A DNA stretch of 64,000 bases. Source: Cheilinus undulatus (taxonomy: Eukaryota > Chordata > Actinopteri > Labriformes > Labridae). The position numbers were made by a program, and so were the translations under genes. The notes below the pieces were generated by a model. It was not told where the DNA came from, searched no databases, and saw only the letters and a program-made list of their open reading frames with translations. The stretch spans positions 43,375,023 to 43,439,022 of the forward strand of contig NC_054878.1 in assembly GCF_018320785.1 (NCBI RefSeq). The letters run 5' to 3'. Below, in pieces: positions 34,610 to 47,628 of the stretch. Within the stretch, counting starts at the first letter, position 1; every line of letters begins with the position of its first letter.

Positions 34610-35490
34610 GAAATCCTGGCTGAAATGAACATACAGTTGTGTTTATGCTTGTGAACGGTGAAAGTACGTATGTTCCGGCTGGTGATGCTAGCCCATCTGC
34701 TCGCTCTTATTGGTTGTTGTTGGTACAGTTGTTTGAAGTCCAGTTTGAAGTTTCCACAGTCAGTGATGATTTGGGCTACCATGGCATCTGCTGGTGTTGG
34801 TCCACTGTGTTTTCTGAAGTCCACAGTCAACGCAGCCATCTACCAGGACATTTTAGAGCACTTCATGCTTCCTTCTGCTGACAAGCTTCATGGAGATGCT
34901 GATTTCATTTTCCAGCAGGACTTGGCACCTGCCCACACTGCCAAAGGTACCAAAAGCTGGTTCACTGACCATGGTGTTACTGTGCTTGACTGGCCAGCAA
35001 ACTGGCCTGACCTGAAACCCATAGAGAATCTATGGGGGATTGTCAAGAGGAAGATGAGAGACACCAGACCCAACAATGCAGATGACCTGAAGGCCACTAT
35101 CAAAGCAACCTGGGCTTCCATTACACCTGAGCAGTGCCACAGGCTGATTGCCTCCATGCCACGCTGCATTGATGCAGTAATTCATGCAAAAAGAGGCCCA
35201 ACCAAGTATTGTAGACATAGAAATAAACATACTTTTCAGAGACCAGACATTTCTGTTGAAAATATCCTTTTTTAAATTAATCTTATGTAATAGCTATTCT
35301 AATTTTTTGAGACACTGAATTTTGGGTTTTCTTCTCTGTAAGCCATAATATCAACATTTCAAGAAATAAAGGCTTGAAATACTTCACTCTCTGTGTATTG
35401 AGTCTATATAATAAATGGGTTTCACTTTCAGAAACAAGTGACAAAAATCATCGAACTTTCTCATGATATTCTATTTTTTTGAGATGCACT
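34610..35490 (+). mobile_element. 5'-truncated Tc1-like transposon with a 205-codon open frame
   Basis: The frame 34658-35275 covers the C-terminal half of a Tc1 transposase. The second catalytic Asp is in FQQDLAPAHTA and the Glu in WPDLKPIENLWG, with 34 residues between them, as in DD34E Tc1. The frame then runs into MPRCIDAV and the C-terminus. The first catalytic Asp and DNA-binding domain are missing. The right end is near GAGATGCACT at 35490. It lies upstream of gene 5 on the opposite strand and cannot be autonomous. Confidence 0.72.
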
Positions 35491-35714
35491 AGTATAAGTC
35501 TCTGTACAAAGTCTTACTAAACGGTTCTGCCTCAACCAGGAAACCATAAGAGTCTTATTGTGAAGGTTGTACCTGTGATGCTTGACATGTTTCCTGTATT
35601 TAAGGTGCTCTTCCGCTCAATGTTCACAACGCTGAAGAAGACCACGAGTGAGAAAGGCATCTGTTGTGCCTTGTTTCAGTAAAACTGCTTAAAAGGATAT
35701 TATTAGAGATTAAC

Positions 35715-36840
35715 AGACAGCCTACTGTGGCAAAAGATCAAAAAGGCATCACATGTTTTAGTAGTCTACATCCACACATCACATACAAAGTGGAAAACAC
35801 CATTTTGAATGGTTGTTTAAGCTGATAGTTTTAATAATACCTGATTTGGGTCGATAACTCAACATCCACACCCCCTTACTTCCTGCAACGCAAGGAGAAA
35901 GATTTGGGGAATATCATAAATACCTGGTCTTGTAATATGGTGGTAAAAACTCAAGGACCCAGATGTAGATCTATCAAAAACCAAATTCAATCAACTAATG
36001 GTGGTAAAAATTGGTGATGTAATCCCAGTGGAGGGAAATTAGGGCAGGAAGAAAACTGGAATCACGCACAAGGAAAGGCAACTACAAATAAGACAGGAAA
36101 CTAGACAAGAGAACAAGGAAACACGAGCGAAACTAGACATGAAACACGTAGACAAAGAAGAAACGCCAACGCAAGAGGAAGAAAAACTAACTCACAAAAT
36201 ACCAAATTAATAAAAACTAGAAACAACTGGAACAAAATGCACAATTACCTAAATAGAAAAATAAAACTAGAACATGAAAAATACACAGAATTGAGGAAAA
36301 CACCAGGGATGGGGGAGCATGACAGGTTTAGTTTGATTTTGCTTCCTCTCCTCCTGATGGTGGGACATTAAAGAGCAGAGTTATTGTCTGTCACATTACA
36401 GTACAGATCTTCAGCGTTTGACTTCTGATGAGGATTTTTAAATGACGCTTCAACAGAACCAGAACGTAGGATTGTCTCAAGTCCTCCTCACTGCCCCTAT
36501 ACATCCACTGCACTGAGAGGCAACACTCATCAGGTTACAACCCAGAGCAGTAAAATGTGTGTCTAACATCTGACTCAGCTGGTGAAAATGTGAGAAAAAG
36601 ACAATGAGTAAAATTTACTTCATACTATATGATAGAGGGGAAGTCTTTACCAGTCACTGCTGTTAAAGGAGATTTAATAAAAGGCAGAAGTTCTAAATAA
36701 AACCATCAAAAGAAACAAGGCTTTCCATGTCAAAGCCAGCATTTAAAATGCCATCAGGACATGTTTGTCTCTTATTGATGGACATGTTCATTGAAAGTCT
36801 TACCTGCAATCAGAAGAATCAGAATCCCAAAGAAAAACAT
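35715..36840 (-). pseudogene. Receptor pseudogene A (D2 and signal exon relics)
   Basis: Signal exon 36804-36840 is intact (MFFFGILILLIAG, GTAAG donor). D1 is reduced to its first bases (about 36632-36659), fused by a deletion to the intron before D2. The D2 relic begins at 36578 after CACCAG, meets an in-frame TAA after about 15 codons and has further deletions. A foreign insert of about 385 bp (35945-36325) sits at the D2 donor. Bases 35715-35944 match the intron after D2 in genes 3 and 4. No transmembrane or tail exons follow. Its signal exon could serve gene 5 (inference). Confidence 0.7.
35945..36325 (-). mobile_element. Unclassified insertion at the D2 donor of pseudogene A
   Basis: Compared with genes 3 and 4 this 380-bp stretch is extra and interrupts the junction between the D2 exon and its intron. 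On the minus strand it begins TGTCATGCTCCCCCATCC and has a T-rich centre. Near its far end the plus strand reads ACTCAAGGACCCAGATG, like a dispersed repeat tail seen in reverse near 12620. No coding frame. It could be an LTR or a short non-autonomous element. Confidence 0.4.
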
Positions 36841-37196
36841 TTCAGTCACTCTGTATCGACTGATTTAATGTCTTGTTCTTGAAGACTCTGACAGCTTTAT
36901 CTTCCTGTTATGGTTCCTTTAACTAGAGTGAGCGAGTCAGACTGATACGTCAGCTACGTGGTTCAGCATGGTGGCACCTTATTCAGGTGGTGGTATTTTT
37001 AGTGTTCTGGTTAAATGCTTGTTCCTCATGGTTGGTGATGTATTTCTTAGTGCTGATGAAGAAGTGTTAAAGTGTGAGTGAGGGGTACCACGGCAGCAGA
37101 GTCCCCCCTTCTTAAACATCACCTTGTTTTGTTGTGGGGTTTTTTTTCAGTGAATTTATGATATAATCTGTAAAGTTACCACGGTGGCTCTGCCTA

Positions 37197-38445
<1,249 letters not shown>

Positions 38446-38449
38446 GCTT

Positions 38450-38630
38450 ACAAAGAAAATAAAATTGGTCCTAGAACTGACCACTGAGGCACACCATACT
38501 TGATAGTAGAAAATGATGAGGTGTGGTTGCAGAGACACAGAACCTCCTGTTTGATAAATAAGAATAAAACCACTTTAAAAATGTTCCAGATAACCCCACC
38601 CAGTTAAACTGGGAGAAAAATAAAACAAAG
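38450..38630 (-). mobile_element. LINE fragment, paralogue of 31229-31390
   Basis: It shares GTGGTTGCAGAGACACAGAA and the flanking bases with the LINE downstream of gene 5. This shared piece marks one boundary of the tandem duplication that produced genes 5 and 6. A T run of about 27 bases follows at 38657. Confidence 0.6.
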
Positions 38631-38695
38631 ACACAAATTTACTCTCATGTTACGTTTTTTTTTTTTTTTTTTTTTTTTAATTCATATTTGTGTTT

Positions 38696-41600
38696 TTACA
38701 GTGATTCTGATCCTGATGTTGCTAACTGGATTCTGACAGAAGCATCATGGTCTGCTGTGTTTTCATAGAAGACTGAACCTTCAGCTTCAGCTTCATCATT
38801 CTGTACCTGTTTAAAGCAAAATGACAATTCTCAGATTCTCCAGTAAAAACATGAGACTTGATCATACATTCAACCTTTAAAGTACAGCAGTAAATCTTAA
38901 AACACTGGAGAAATCAGATTTTAAACTTACAGGACTGTGCTCCTGCCCTGATTTGTTCCCTATGAAGACAACCACATCAGTTTAGCTTCATTAACATTAA
39001 TCCAGATGAAGTGAATCCTGTGGTTTAAAAGAAAACATCTTAGAAGTGACTCACCTTTGACACTGGTCCATATGTTGACGATCACAACAATCATTATGAG
39101 GGATGCCAATCCCACAGAGACGATGATGAACCTGAGCTGACCTGGAAATTAAACCAGAATTTGGCAGCATTTGATTTAAAATCCTTCATTTCAAAGATCA
39201 GTGTGAATATCTGTAATGAAGCATGGAATCACTGATGCCTTCATAGACTTCATGATGAGGCAGACAGACAGAAAACTTTAACTCTCTACCTTTTTCCATT
39301 TGAGCCTCTTCCTCTGCAGATGATGTTGGATTTATCTCTGTGGTCGTGCCTCCCGTTGATTTTTACAATCCAACAGAAAAAAGACAAATAACCGAATATT
39401 ACTGACTAACAATTTTTATATACAGAAGAGAATGAAACTATTAGCCCCCCCATGAAAGCCATAACACAAACTCCGTAAAGCTCAAAGCTTGTAAAATCAA
39501 GTAGAAACTGAGGGTTATCTTCACATTTACACTCAGTCTAAAAACTTCAGTAAGAAAAAAAAAAACAAAGAAATTGGTTTAGACTGGAGAAAAAGAATTG
39601 CTGATGCTCACAAAGAAGGAGAAGGATCTTCAGAGTTATCACAGTGTTTCTAAGAGTCAAGAACTGGAGTGAGAAGGATCATGAAGAACCTTACTGAGAG
39701 CCACACAGTCCAGAACAAGCCTGGCAGAGGAAGGAGGAGAAAGATTTCAAAGACTGGAAAGAAAACTAGTGAGAGATGTGTCTAACTAGTGAAGGACTCA
39801 GCCAAGTCAGGAACTGTAGACTCAAAGAAGACCATCACTAAAGCCAGACTGAAGTATGCCAGGGACAAGCTGGAGAAAGATTCTGAGACTGGAAGCGTGT
39901 CCTTTGGTCCGATGACACCAAACTAGAACTCTTTGGCCACAGAGAAGTTTCTTATGTTTGGAGAAGAAGGGAGAGGCGTGTGACCCACACAACTCCGTCC
40001 CCACAGTGGAACAAGGCGGTGGGAGTGTTATGCTGTCAGGATGCTTTAGTGCTTCTGGAACTGGGAATCTCATGAAGGAGAGAGAAATCATGAAGACAGA
40101 TGGAAATGAGAAAACCTGACGCAGTCAACAGCAAAACTGGGTCTTGGTTGTTGATTTGTCTTCAACATGGCAACGACCCAAAACATTTGTGGTTTCTGGT
40201 GTAGAACTGCCACCAGAAGACCAAAGAGAAAGTTACTGAGTGGCCTGCACAAAGCCCTGACTTAAATCCCACTGAAAATCTGTGGGGTGAACTGAAGACC
40301 AAGGTCCATGCCAGAAGACCATCAAATCTGGAGGAGCTGGAGAGATTGGCCAAAGAAGAATGGGCTGGGATTCCTCAGCAGACAAGTCTGAGACTGCAGA
40401 CAGTTATCCAGCAAAAAAGAGACACAACTGACTATTAGCATCAGGGGGCTAATAATCTAGACCCTTGTAGTTTTAGTTTTTATGAAATAATTTTGTTTCT
40501 GTGTGCTAAGTAAAATAATGTAAGCATAGGATGTTTGAAAAGCTGAGTTAATAAACCTTTGGTCTGTTCAGCAGTGTTTTGGAAATACTTAAAAATAAAA
40601 ATATTATAGGGGGGCTAATAATTTCATTCTCATCAATATTTGTACTGAAATTCATGCATGGTTTATCAAACTCTTAGGGGCCTTCAAAATGGCCTTTTGG
40701 AGCTCCTGTGGGGTCATTTTTAAGACGCATGCACAAAACCCACAAAATACATACAGCTCATTCAGAAAGTATTCAGACTACCTTCATCTTTTTTATGATA
40801 CGGTTGTTTAAATTCTTCTTTTTCTTCTTCTTAATGACCTATACTTAGTGCCCCATAATGATGAAGTTTTTTAAAGGTTCTCCCCTTCCCAAACTAATGG
40901 GGTGTTGCTGAGATGGATGAGAAATAAATCCCATAAAACTGATGATAAACAGTCTTCCTGGTGTCTTCGGTTAGAAGTACAGATATAAAACTTAAACACA
41001 CATGTATTCTGTGAATATACAAAATATTTTAAGGTAACATGAGTGGCTCATCATAATCTCACCTGGTTTATAAACTGAGGGCTGGTGGCTGACTCCAAAT
41101 AGAAGTTTTACCTTCATGTAAGCATCCATCACTTTGCACCTTACTAAACTAAGCTTCCCTGCAGGAATCTGCACCGATTCTCTACACACTTCAGTCTGTG
41201 TTGTCTCAGTTTCTCTTTCATCTGTGCCCTCATAAATCCACCTCACTTTGTGTTGACAGTATTGAATTGATGACACAGAGCAGATGAGCAACACCTCATC
41301 TCCATCTTCATGTTTAGTCACTGATAAAAAAAACAAAAAGACTATAAATTTTATTTTTTTGTTTGATTGTCAAAAACTAGAGTCTGATCTGCTGCCATTA
41401 AACAAATACCCACTTTGCAAAATGGAGAGTTCCACCTGATTATCTTGTCTTGAACTGATCAGCTGACAGTAGTAAACACCAACATCTGCCTCTGTGACCG
41501 TCTTTAGAGCCAGAGAACAGTTCTCTGTGAGACTCAGTCTGTCTGAGTATGGAGGATTTGGGAGAATCTGCCCCTGTCTGACCAGATCTACTGGATTTTG

Positions 41601-41722
41601 TGAACTTCTCAAGATCCAGTCAATATCACCACATCTGCTCCCATCATCCACCACATGTCCTGAAGGTAAAGTGACGTCAGCTCCATCTCTGACAATGAGG
41701 GATGAATTTTCTCTAGTCACTG
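38696..41722 (-). CDS. Gene 6: tandem paralogue of gene 5, one stalk exon lost
   Basis: Exons: D1 41414-41722, D2 41063-41320, stalk 39290-39349, transmembrane 39055-39141, 38931-38959, tail 38696-38806. All are in frame, about 284 residues after the signal peptide. D1 is identical to that of gene 5, including the missing B-strand cysteine. D2 differs at 11 residues, concentrated around the second and third cysteines. The Thr-rich stalk exon of gene 5 is absent: the sequence jumps from GTAC at about 40980 into the intron. The tail is VFYENT and ASVRIQ, ending ESL. No signal exon was found nearby; the exon at 45077-45119 is in compatible phase but belongs to a relic. A full-length Tc1 element lies between stalk and D2. 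Confidence 0.72.
39428..40631 (+). mobile_element. Tc1-like transposon with both terminal repeats
   Basis: GAGAATGAAACTATTAGCCC on the left and GGGGCTAATAATTTCATTCTC on the right are inverted copies, giving about 1.2 kb. The transposase is full of stops and frameshifts but shows the usual end: plus-strand codons for an [15 protein letters not shown] block near 40270 and [12 protein letters not shown] residues near 40400. It is the more complete partner of 32184-33135 and lies in an intron of gene 6. Confidence 0.68.
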
Positions 41723-41849
41723 CTGTTTAAAAGACAAAAGAGAGAGACATGAACATAAAAACCCTGCAGTTTAAGGCCGGCCACACATTAGACGATTTTT
41801 AAATCATTTTAAAAATGTGGGAGACCACAGACAGGACAATTTCCTGTCT

Positions 41850-42680
41850 TGGGGATCATCAAGATGTTTTTGGCAAGTGTGAGATGAGCCTTTGTGTTCT
41901 TATTTGTCAACAGTGGTTTTGGCCTTGGAACTCTCCCATGTTGCCATTTTTGCCCAGTGTCTTCCTTTTTTGGTGTCATGAACTCTGACCTTAACTGAGG
42001 CCAGTGAGGCCAAGTTTTTGGATGTGTTTCTGGGTTCTTCTGTGATCTCCTGGATGAGTCGTTGTTGCACTCTTGAAGTCATTTTCGGTTGGCTGACCAC
42101 TCCTGGGAAGGTTCACCAATGTTCCCAGTTTTTCTACATTTGTGGATAATGGCTCTGACTGTGGTTCGCTGGTGTCCCAAAGCCAATCCCAAAGCTTTGT
42201 AACCTTTTCCAGACTGATAGATTTTGATCACGTTGTTTCTCATTTGCCCTTGAAGTGGAATTATGCGTTTCTTTCTGAGATCTTGTAGCCTACTTCACTT
42301 TGTATGACAGCTTCTATTTAAGGGATTTCTTCATTCAACAAATCTGGTGGTGATCAGGCCTGGGTGTGGCCAGTGAAGTTGAACTCATCTTTCCAAGAAC
42401 TGTGGTTAATCACAGTTAACTCATGATTTAACTGTGTGTGTGTGTGTGTGTGGGGTGGGGGTGGGGAGTTACGTTTTTGCACAGGGCCAGATAGGTTTGG
42501 ATTTTTTTCACCCTTAAAAACTTAAATAATCATTCAAACACTGCATTTTCTATTTACTTGGGTTGACTTTGTGAAATCTAAAAATTGGTTTGATGATCTG
42601 AAACATTTAAGTGTGATAAATATGCAAAAGACTCAGAAATCAGAAAGGGGGCAAATACTTTTTCACGGCACTGTACAGAG
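41850..42680 (-). mobile_element. 5' half of a Tc1-like transposon
   Basis: The minus strand starts TACAGTGCCGTGAAAAAGTA near 42677, a Tc1-type end common in fish. It then encodes a helix-turn-helix region: KIYQSGKGYKALG near 42220 and VQQRLIQEITEEPRNTSKNL in the frame 42100-41900. The catalytic half is missing. A GT microsatellite lies at 42436-42453. It lies upstream of gene 6. Confidence 0.6.
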
Positions 42681-43905
42681 TGGTCTGGACACCCGACATC
42701 AGCATGACTAGAGGGGGTTATTGGGCTCCCCTCCCTCCCCTTGAAGACATCAACCAGAGATGTCTCCACAAGCGGGCCTCCAGGATTCTGATGGACCCCT
42801 CACACCCTGGACACTGTCTGTGTCTGTCTGTCTGTCAGCATCACCCACACAAACCTGTCATACCGAGCATCTTTCTCACAGGTCCCTGCTACTTCACCAG
42901 CAGGGTGGACGACGTGGGGCTGTGGATTTCTAACCACCACTTGGACGACTGTGTTTGCTCCATCCATGCATCCATCCATGCATCCATCCATCCATCCATC
43001 CATCCCAGTGGAGGTTGGGGACATGGAGGCTGAGTGGTCCATGTTCAAATCTTCCATTTTGGAAGCAACTTCCAGAAGTTGTGGCCAGAAGGCCTCTGGT
43101 GCCTGTCGTGGCAGAAACCGTTGGGTAAAGGAGGATGAATTTCAGGCCTGGTTGGCCCACGGGTCTCTGAGAGCAGCTGTCAAGTATCAGGTGGCTTGGA
43201 GGGCTGCAGCTTTAGCGGTTGTGGAAGTGAAACCTGGGTGTGGGAAGAGTTCAGGGAGGCCTTGGGGAAAGACTTTTGGTTGGCTCCAAGGTTGTTATGG
43301 CAAACCGTCCAACGACTCATGAGGGGAAAGCAGGGCTTGGCTCAGGTTGTGATGAACAGGAATGGAGAACTGCTGACCTGGACTGGGGATGTCATTGGTA
43401 GGTGGAAAGAATACTTTGAGGAACCCCTGAACCCGTCTAACATGTTCTCATCCTCAGTGGAGGCAGAGTCTGATTATCCTAAGGAAGTCTCATCTAAATC
43501 CTTGTCCGAGGTCACTGAGGTGGTCAAAACACTCCTCAGCAGCAGGGCAACAGCTGTAGATGAGATTCTCCCTAAGATGCTGAAGGCTGTGGATGTTGTT
43601 GGGCTGTCATGGCTGACATGACTCTTCAACATCACGTGGAAGACTGGAACAATACCTGTGGAGTGGCAGACTGGGGTGGTGGTTCCCATTTTCAAAGTAC
43701 TAAAGGGTATACTCCAATTATAGGGGTATCAACTATTCATCCTCCCAAGGAAAGTCTATTCTAAGGTGCTGGAGAGGAGGCTCTGGCTGATTGTTGAACT
43801 TCAGATACAGGAGGAACAATGCGTATTCCACCCTGGCTGGGGGACGGTGGACCAACTCTTTATGCATGCAGAGCTCCTTGAGAGGGCAAGGGAGTTTGCA
43901 CTACG
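42681..43905 (+). mobile_element. Non-LTR retrotransposon fragments
   Basis: Bases 42690-42840 encode a WAPLPPLEDI...RASRILMDPSHPGH-like stretch, as found near the C-terminus of some fish LINE proteins. Bases 43100-43900 encode, with frameshifts, the start of a reverse transcriptase: GRWKEYFEEPLNPSN, VDEILPKMLK, VEWQTGVVVPIF and IQEEQCVFHPGWGTVDQL. The active-site half is absent. A CATC repeat lies at 42960-43005 and a TGTC run near 42820. The two parts are in the wrong order for one element, so at least two insertions or a rearrangement are implied. Confidence 0.55.
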
Positions 43906-44322
43906 GCTGCAACAAACGGTGATATCAATTTCTCGATTCATCAATGGATCAGGAGCTTTTTTTTTTAGGGAGGATAAATCCCTTAATTAAAAATTGAATA
44001 CGGATATTGAAAAGCTGTAAAACTAATGTTTTTTCTAATGTTTTGTGAGTTTAAATTTCTATATCCTTAAAACAAAAAACTACATTTTTGAGTTCTGCTG
44101 CATTAAATAACTTGAACATGCCATGCCACAGAATAAACACAAAAAGGATCAATTATTAAAAAAAAATGAAAATGATAATGTTTTACCTTGCCTCCCTCCT
44201 TACAAACATACATAAACACTATCATACTAATAATACTAGCCATACTAATGACAACAGCCTGGGAATATGATCTGGATGAAAGACTTATAATGGGATAAGA
44301 CTAAGTCAGGTTTTTTTTTGTT
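43906..44322. repeat. AT-rich repeat DNA, no gene
   Basis: It begins CTACGGCTGCAACAAACGGT, a phrase typical of a dispersed fish repeat, and is otherwise A/T-rich without usable reading frames. Confidence 0.35.
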
Positions 44323-44816
44323 TTGTTTTGTTTTTTAATCAAGATGGCAGCAGTAAAGTTTGGTGGAGGGGGGATTATGGTGTGGGCTTGTTTTTCAGGA
44401 GCTGGGCTTGGCCCCTTAGTTCCAATGAAAGGAACTCTGAATGCTTCAGCATACCAAGAGATTCTGGACAATTCCATGCTCCCATCTTTGTGGGAACAGT
44501 TTGGGGATGGCCCCTTCCTGTTCCAACATGACTGTGCACCAGTGCAGAAAGCAAGGTCCATAAAGACATGGATGGGAGAGTTTGGTGTGGATCAACTTGA
44601 CTGGCCTGCACAGAGTCCTGACATCAACCCGATAGAACACCTTTGGGATGAATTAGAGCGGAGACTGAGAGCCAGGCCCTCTTGTCCAACATCAACGTGT
44701 GACCTCACAAATGAGCTTCTGGAGTAATGGTCAAAAATTCCCATAAACACAGTCCTAAACCTTGTGGAAAGCCTTCCCAGAAAAGTTGAAGCTGTTGTAA
44801 CTGCAAAGTACTGAAA
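44323..44816 (+). mobile_element. C-terminal half of a Tc1-like transposase, inserted into an Ig exon
   Basis: An open frame runs 44323-44727: [24 protein letters not shown] with the second Asp, and [14 protein letters not shown] with the Glu 35 residues on (34 between, DD34E). After the stop, further in-frame codons read LPRKVEAVVTAKY. The 5' half is absent. On its right side the sequence passes directly into a D2 exon fragment of pseudogene B. Confidence 0.7.
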
Positions 44817-45119
44817 GCCAACACTCATCAGATTACAACACAGAGCAGTAAAACAACAGACTCAGCCAGAGAAAATGTGAGAAAAAAGACAATGAGTTTA
44901 ATTTACTTCATAGTATGTGACAGAGGGGAAGTCGTCACCAGTCACTGCTGTTAAAGGAGATTTAATACATAAATGACTAGAGTTCCAAATAAAATCATTA
45001 AAAGGAACATTGCTTTCCATATCAAAGCCATCAGGACATGTTTGTCTCTTATTGATGGATGTATTTACTCACCTACCTGCAATCAGAAGAATCAGAATCC
45101 CAAACAAAGACATTTTCAT
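44817..45119 (-). pseudogene. Receptor pseudogene B (D2 start, D1 start, signal exon)
   Basis: Signal exon 45077-45119 (MKMSLFGILILLIAG) is intact with a GTAGGT donor. D1 survives only as its first bases (about 44917-44947). The D2 relic 44817-44870 is cut by the Tc1-like insertion. The D1 deletion has the same breakpoint as in pseudogene A, so the two descend from one damaged ancestor. The upstream flank is shared with genes 3 and 4. Confidence 0.68.
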
Positions 45120-45546
45120 CCTTCTGTGTTGACAGATTTAATGTCTTGTTCACATTGTTGTCACGCCCTAAACCTCCAATGACTCTGACAGCTTTAACTT
45201 CCTGTTATGGTTCCTTCAACTAACCAGCTCAAAAGCAAATTAAAGTCCTATGTGGACAAAAATGACATGAGCTGCTGTCAGAGAAACATCAGGTCAAAAT
45301 GTGAACCTGAGCGAGAGTGAGCGAGTCAGACTGATACGTCAGCTACGTGGTTCAGCATGGTGACACCTTCTTCAGGTGGTGGTATTTTTAGTGTTCTGGT
45401 TAAATATTCCTTCATCATTGTGGTTGGTGATGTAATTCTAAGAAGTGATGAGGAAGTGTTAAAGTGTGAGTGCATACCACAGCAGCAGACTCCTCCCTTG
45501 TAAAACATCCCCTTATGTTGTTGTTTATTCAGTGAATTTATGATCT

Positions 45547-45876
45547 TGTGGGAAGTTATGATGAGAAATGGCTCAGACAAGTTTAATGATTCTAGCAAGC
45601 CTTCATGCAGTAGGTATAAGCAGCCATCACTTTATTAAGAACTCCAAGATACAGACATATACAGACAGGGTAGTCTGCAGCAATGACCCCCTCACTCATG
45701 GTGTCACATTTGGTCAAACATTTTCCACTAAAAACATGAACCAATAAACAAAACATGCATAATTATCAACTTTGCAATGAAACATGAACATTATAGAACA
45801 GTAGAAGAATGCATTCTTTTGTACAAAGCAATCCCAGAAGTCCCTGCTCCAGGTGACTGCTTCCTGGATCGCCACA
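45547..45876 (-). mobile_element. Probable solo LTR, copy 1
   Basis: A 330-bp insertion relative to the flank of gene 4. Read on the minus strand it starts TGTGGCG and ends TTCCCACA, with AATAAA at 45631-45636. TG..CA ends with 5-bp inverted termini and a polyadenylation signal suggest an LTR. The target-site duplication is not clear. An almost identical copy is at 52954-53283. Confidence 0.5.
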
Positions 45877-45879
45877 ATA

Positions 45880-46460
45880 TGCTCTGTAAAGTTACCACAC
45901 TGGATCTGCTTATTCAATATGCTTCCTTCTACTCAGTATTTACTAGAGTCACATTTGGCTGCAGTCACAGCTCTGAGTCTGTGTGAATAGGTCTCAATAT
46001 GGCTCAAACATCTGGACACTCAAAGTTTACTCTTTGCTAAACTGCTCATGCTCTGTCAGGTTGCACGGATATCGGCCCTTTTCAAGTCCAGCCACAATTC
46101 TCTATCGGATTGAAGTCTGGGCTTCAACTCTGCTGATCCAGAATATCAGCTTGTTCTTTAAGCCATCTCTGTGCAGCTTTCCCCGGAAATGGAAAACTGT
46201 TCTGTGGTCAGGTGAATCAAAATTTCAAATTTCTTTTTAGAAAGCACACACGCTCTATTCTGCACCTACCCAGCTTGTTTTCAGTTCTAAAGCCTGCATC
46301 TCTGATGGTGTGGCGTTGCATTAGTGCCAAAGGTGATGGCAGCTGACACATCTGGAAAGGAACTAACAATGCTGAAAAGTAGACAGTGGTTTTAGAGCTC
46401 TCAACCAAACAACGTCTCTAGGGAAGGCCTTGACAGTATCAGCAAGATGATGCTAAACCA
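45880..46460. repeat. Dispersed transposon-derived repeats (45.9-46.4 kb)
   Basis: Bases 45880-46230 match the repeat at 20590-20850. Bases 46240-46440 match the TcMar-like fragment (CATCTGGAAAGGAACTAACA). No gene. Confidence 0.4.
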
Positions 46461-46461
46461 A

Positions 46462-47200
46462 ATACAGTACCTCACAAAGGTGAGTGCACCCCTCACATTT
46501 CAGCAACCATTTTATTATGTCGTCTCAAGGGACAATATAGAAATGAAGCTTGGATTTCACTTGGAGTAGCCAGTGTACAGCTTGTATAGCCGTACAGATT
46601 TACTTAAGAGAGAGCATTTTCTTGGCCCATTTTTTACGTAAAACTCGATTTAACATCGCCATCTACAGCCACTATGCCGTGGATCTCTCTGAGCTTGTTA
46701 TAACCATAGGATCAACTTTCACAGAAATCACTGGAGGCTAATGCTACTACTATAGCCAAGCACCTCAGATGACCCAACTTCAAAAATCCTGAAATATCCC
46801 TTTAAGAAGTTATATTTGTGACTTTTTCAGGTGCACCTATACCTAGTGTGAAACACGGAGGAGGCTTGGTTATGTTCTGGGGCTTTGCTGCATCTGGCAC
46901 AGGGTGTCTAATCTGTACAGGGTACAATGAAATCTCAAGACTATCAAGGCATTCTGGAGCCAAATGTGCTGGTCAGTGTCAGAGAGCCTGAAGCTCCCTT
47001 CAAACCTGGGACAGCTGGAGCAGTTTGTTCCTGAGGAGTGGGCCAAAATACCTGGGACAGGTGAGGAAGCCTCATTGAGAATTATAGAAATCGCTTGATT
47101 GCAGTGATTGCCTCAAAGGGTTATGCATCAAAATGTTTAGTAAAGAGCACCATCAATTTAGTCCAGACTAGTTTCATTAGTTAAAAAAGGATTCTGTTGA
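46462..47200 (+). mobile_element. Tc1-like remnant containing a TTAA-element arm, copy 1
   Basis: Starts TACAGTACCTCACAAAGG. Transposase remnants near 46850-47130 read VKHGGGLVMFWGFAASGTG and then decay. At about 46600-46806 it is interrupted by sequence matching the right arm of the TTAA element at 5420-5746, ending ATATCCCTTTAAG. The same nested arrangement is at 53875-54620. Confidence 0.55.
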
Positions 47201-47628
47201 ACCACAATTCAACAGCAATGTGATTTTCATAGGTTAATTATCTGTACATTTTTATTAATATCACTTTTTTCAGTTTCAACTTATTTCATTGAGCTTTGTG
47301 GGTTTTTCTTTCTGTAGCCAAAGAGTACAAACTATTATGTTCACATTTGTACCTATATCACCAGCAATGACATACTATATGCGTTATTAACTGCTGCAGA
47401 TGTGATTTTTGCCCCCAAAACAAAAACAGCCGACTTTGGAGTGGTATTGAGCTGATATTTAGCCTTCCCCTGATTCATTGGATACATGCTTCAAAAACAT
47501 GGCTTCCAGCTGATGAGGACCTCATCAATGTAAAACACTGGCGAGAATAATTAAAAACCATGAGAAGATGGAATAAATGAAGCAGAGTGCTTAAAATCCT
47601 ACAAAATCATTGTGTCATGGTTATTTCT

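Noticed and set aside
42680..43160. Overlapping frames with His/Pro/Ser repeats on both strands
   Set aside because: They are generated by the CATC microsatellite between LINE fragments.
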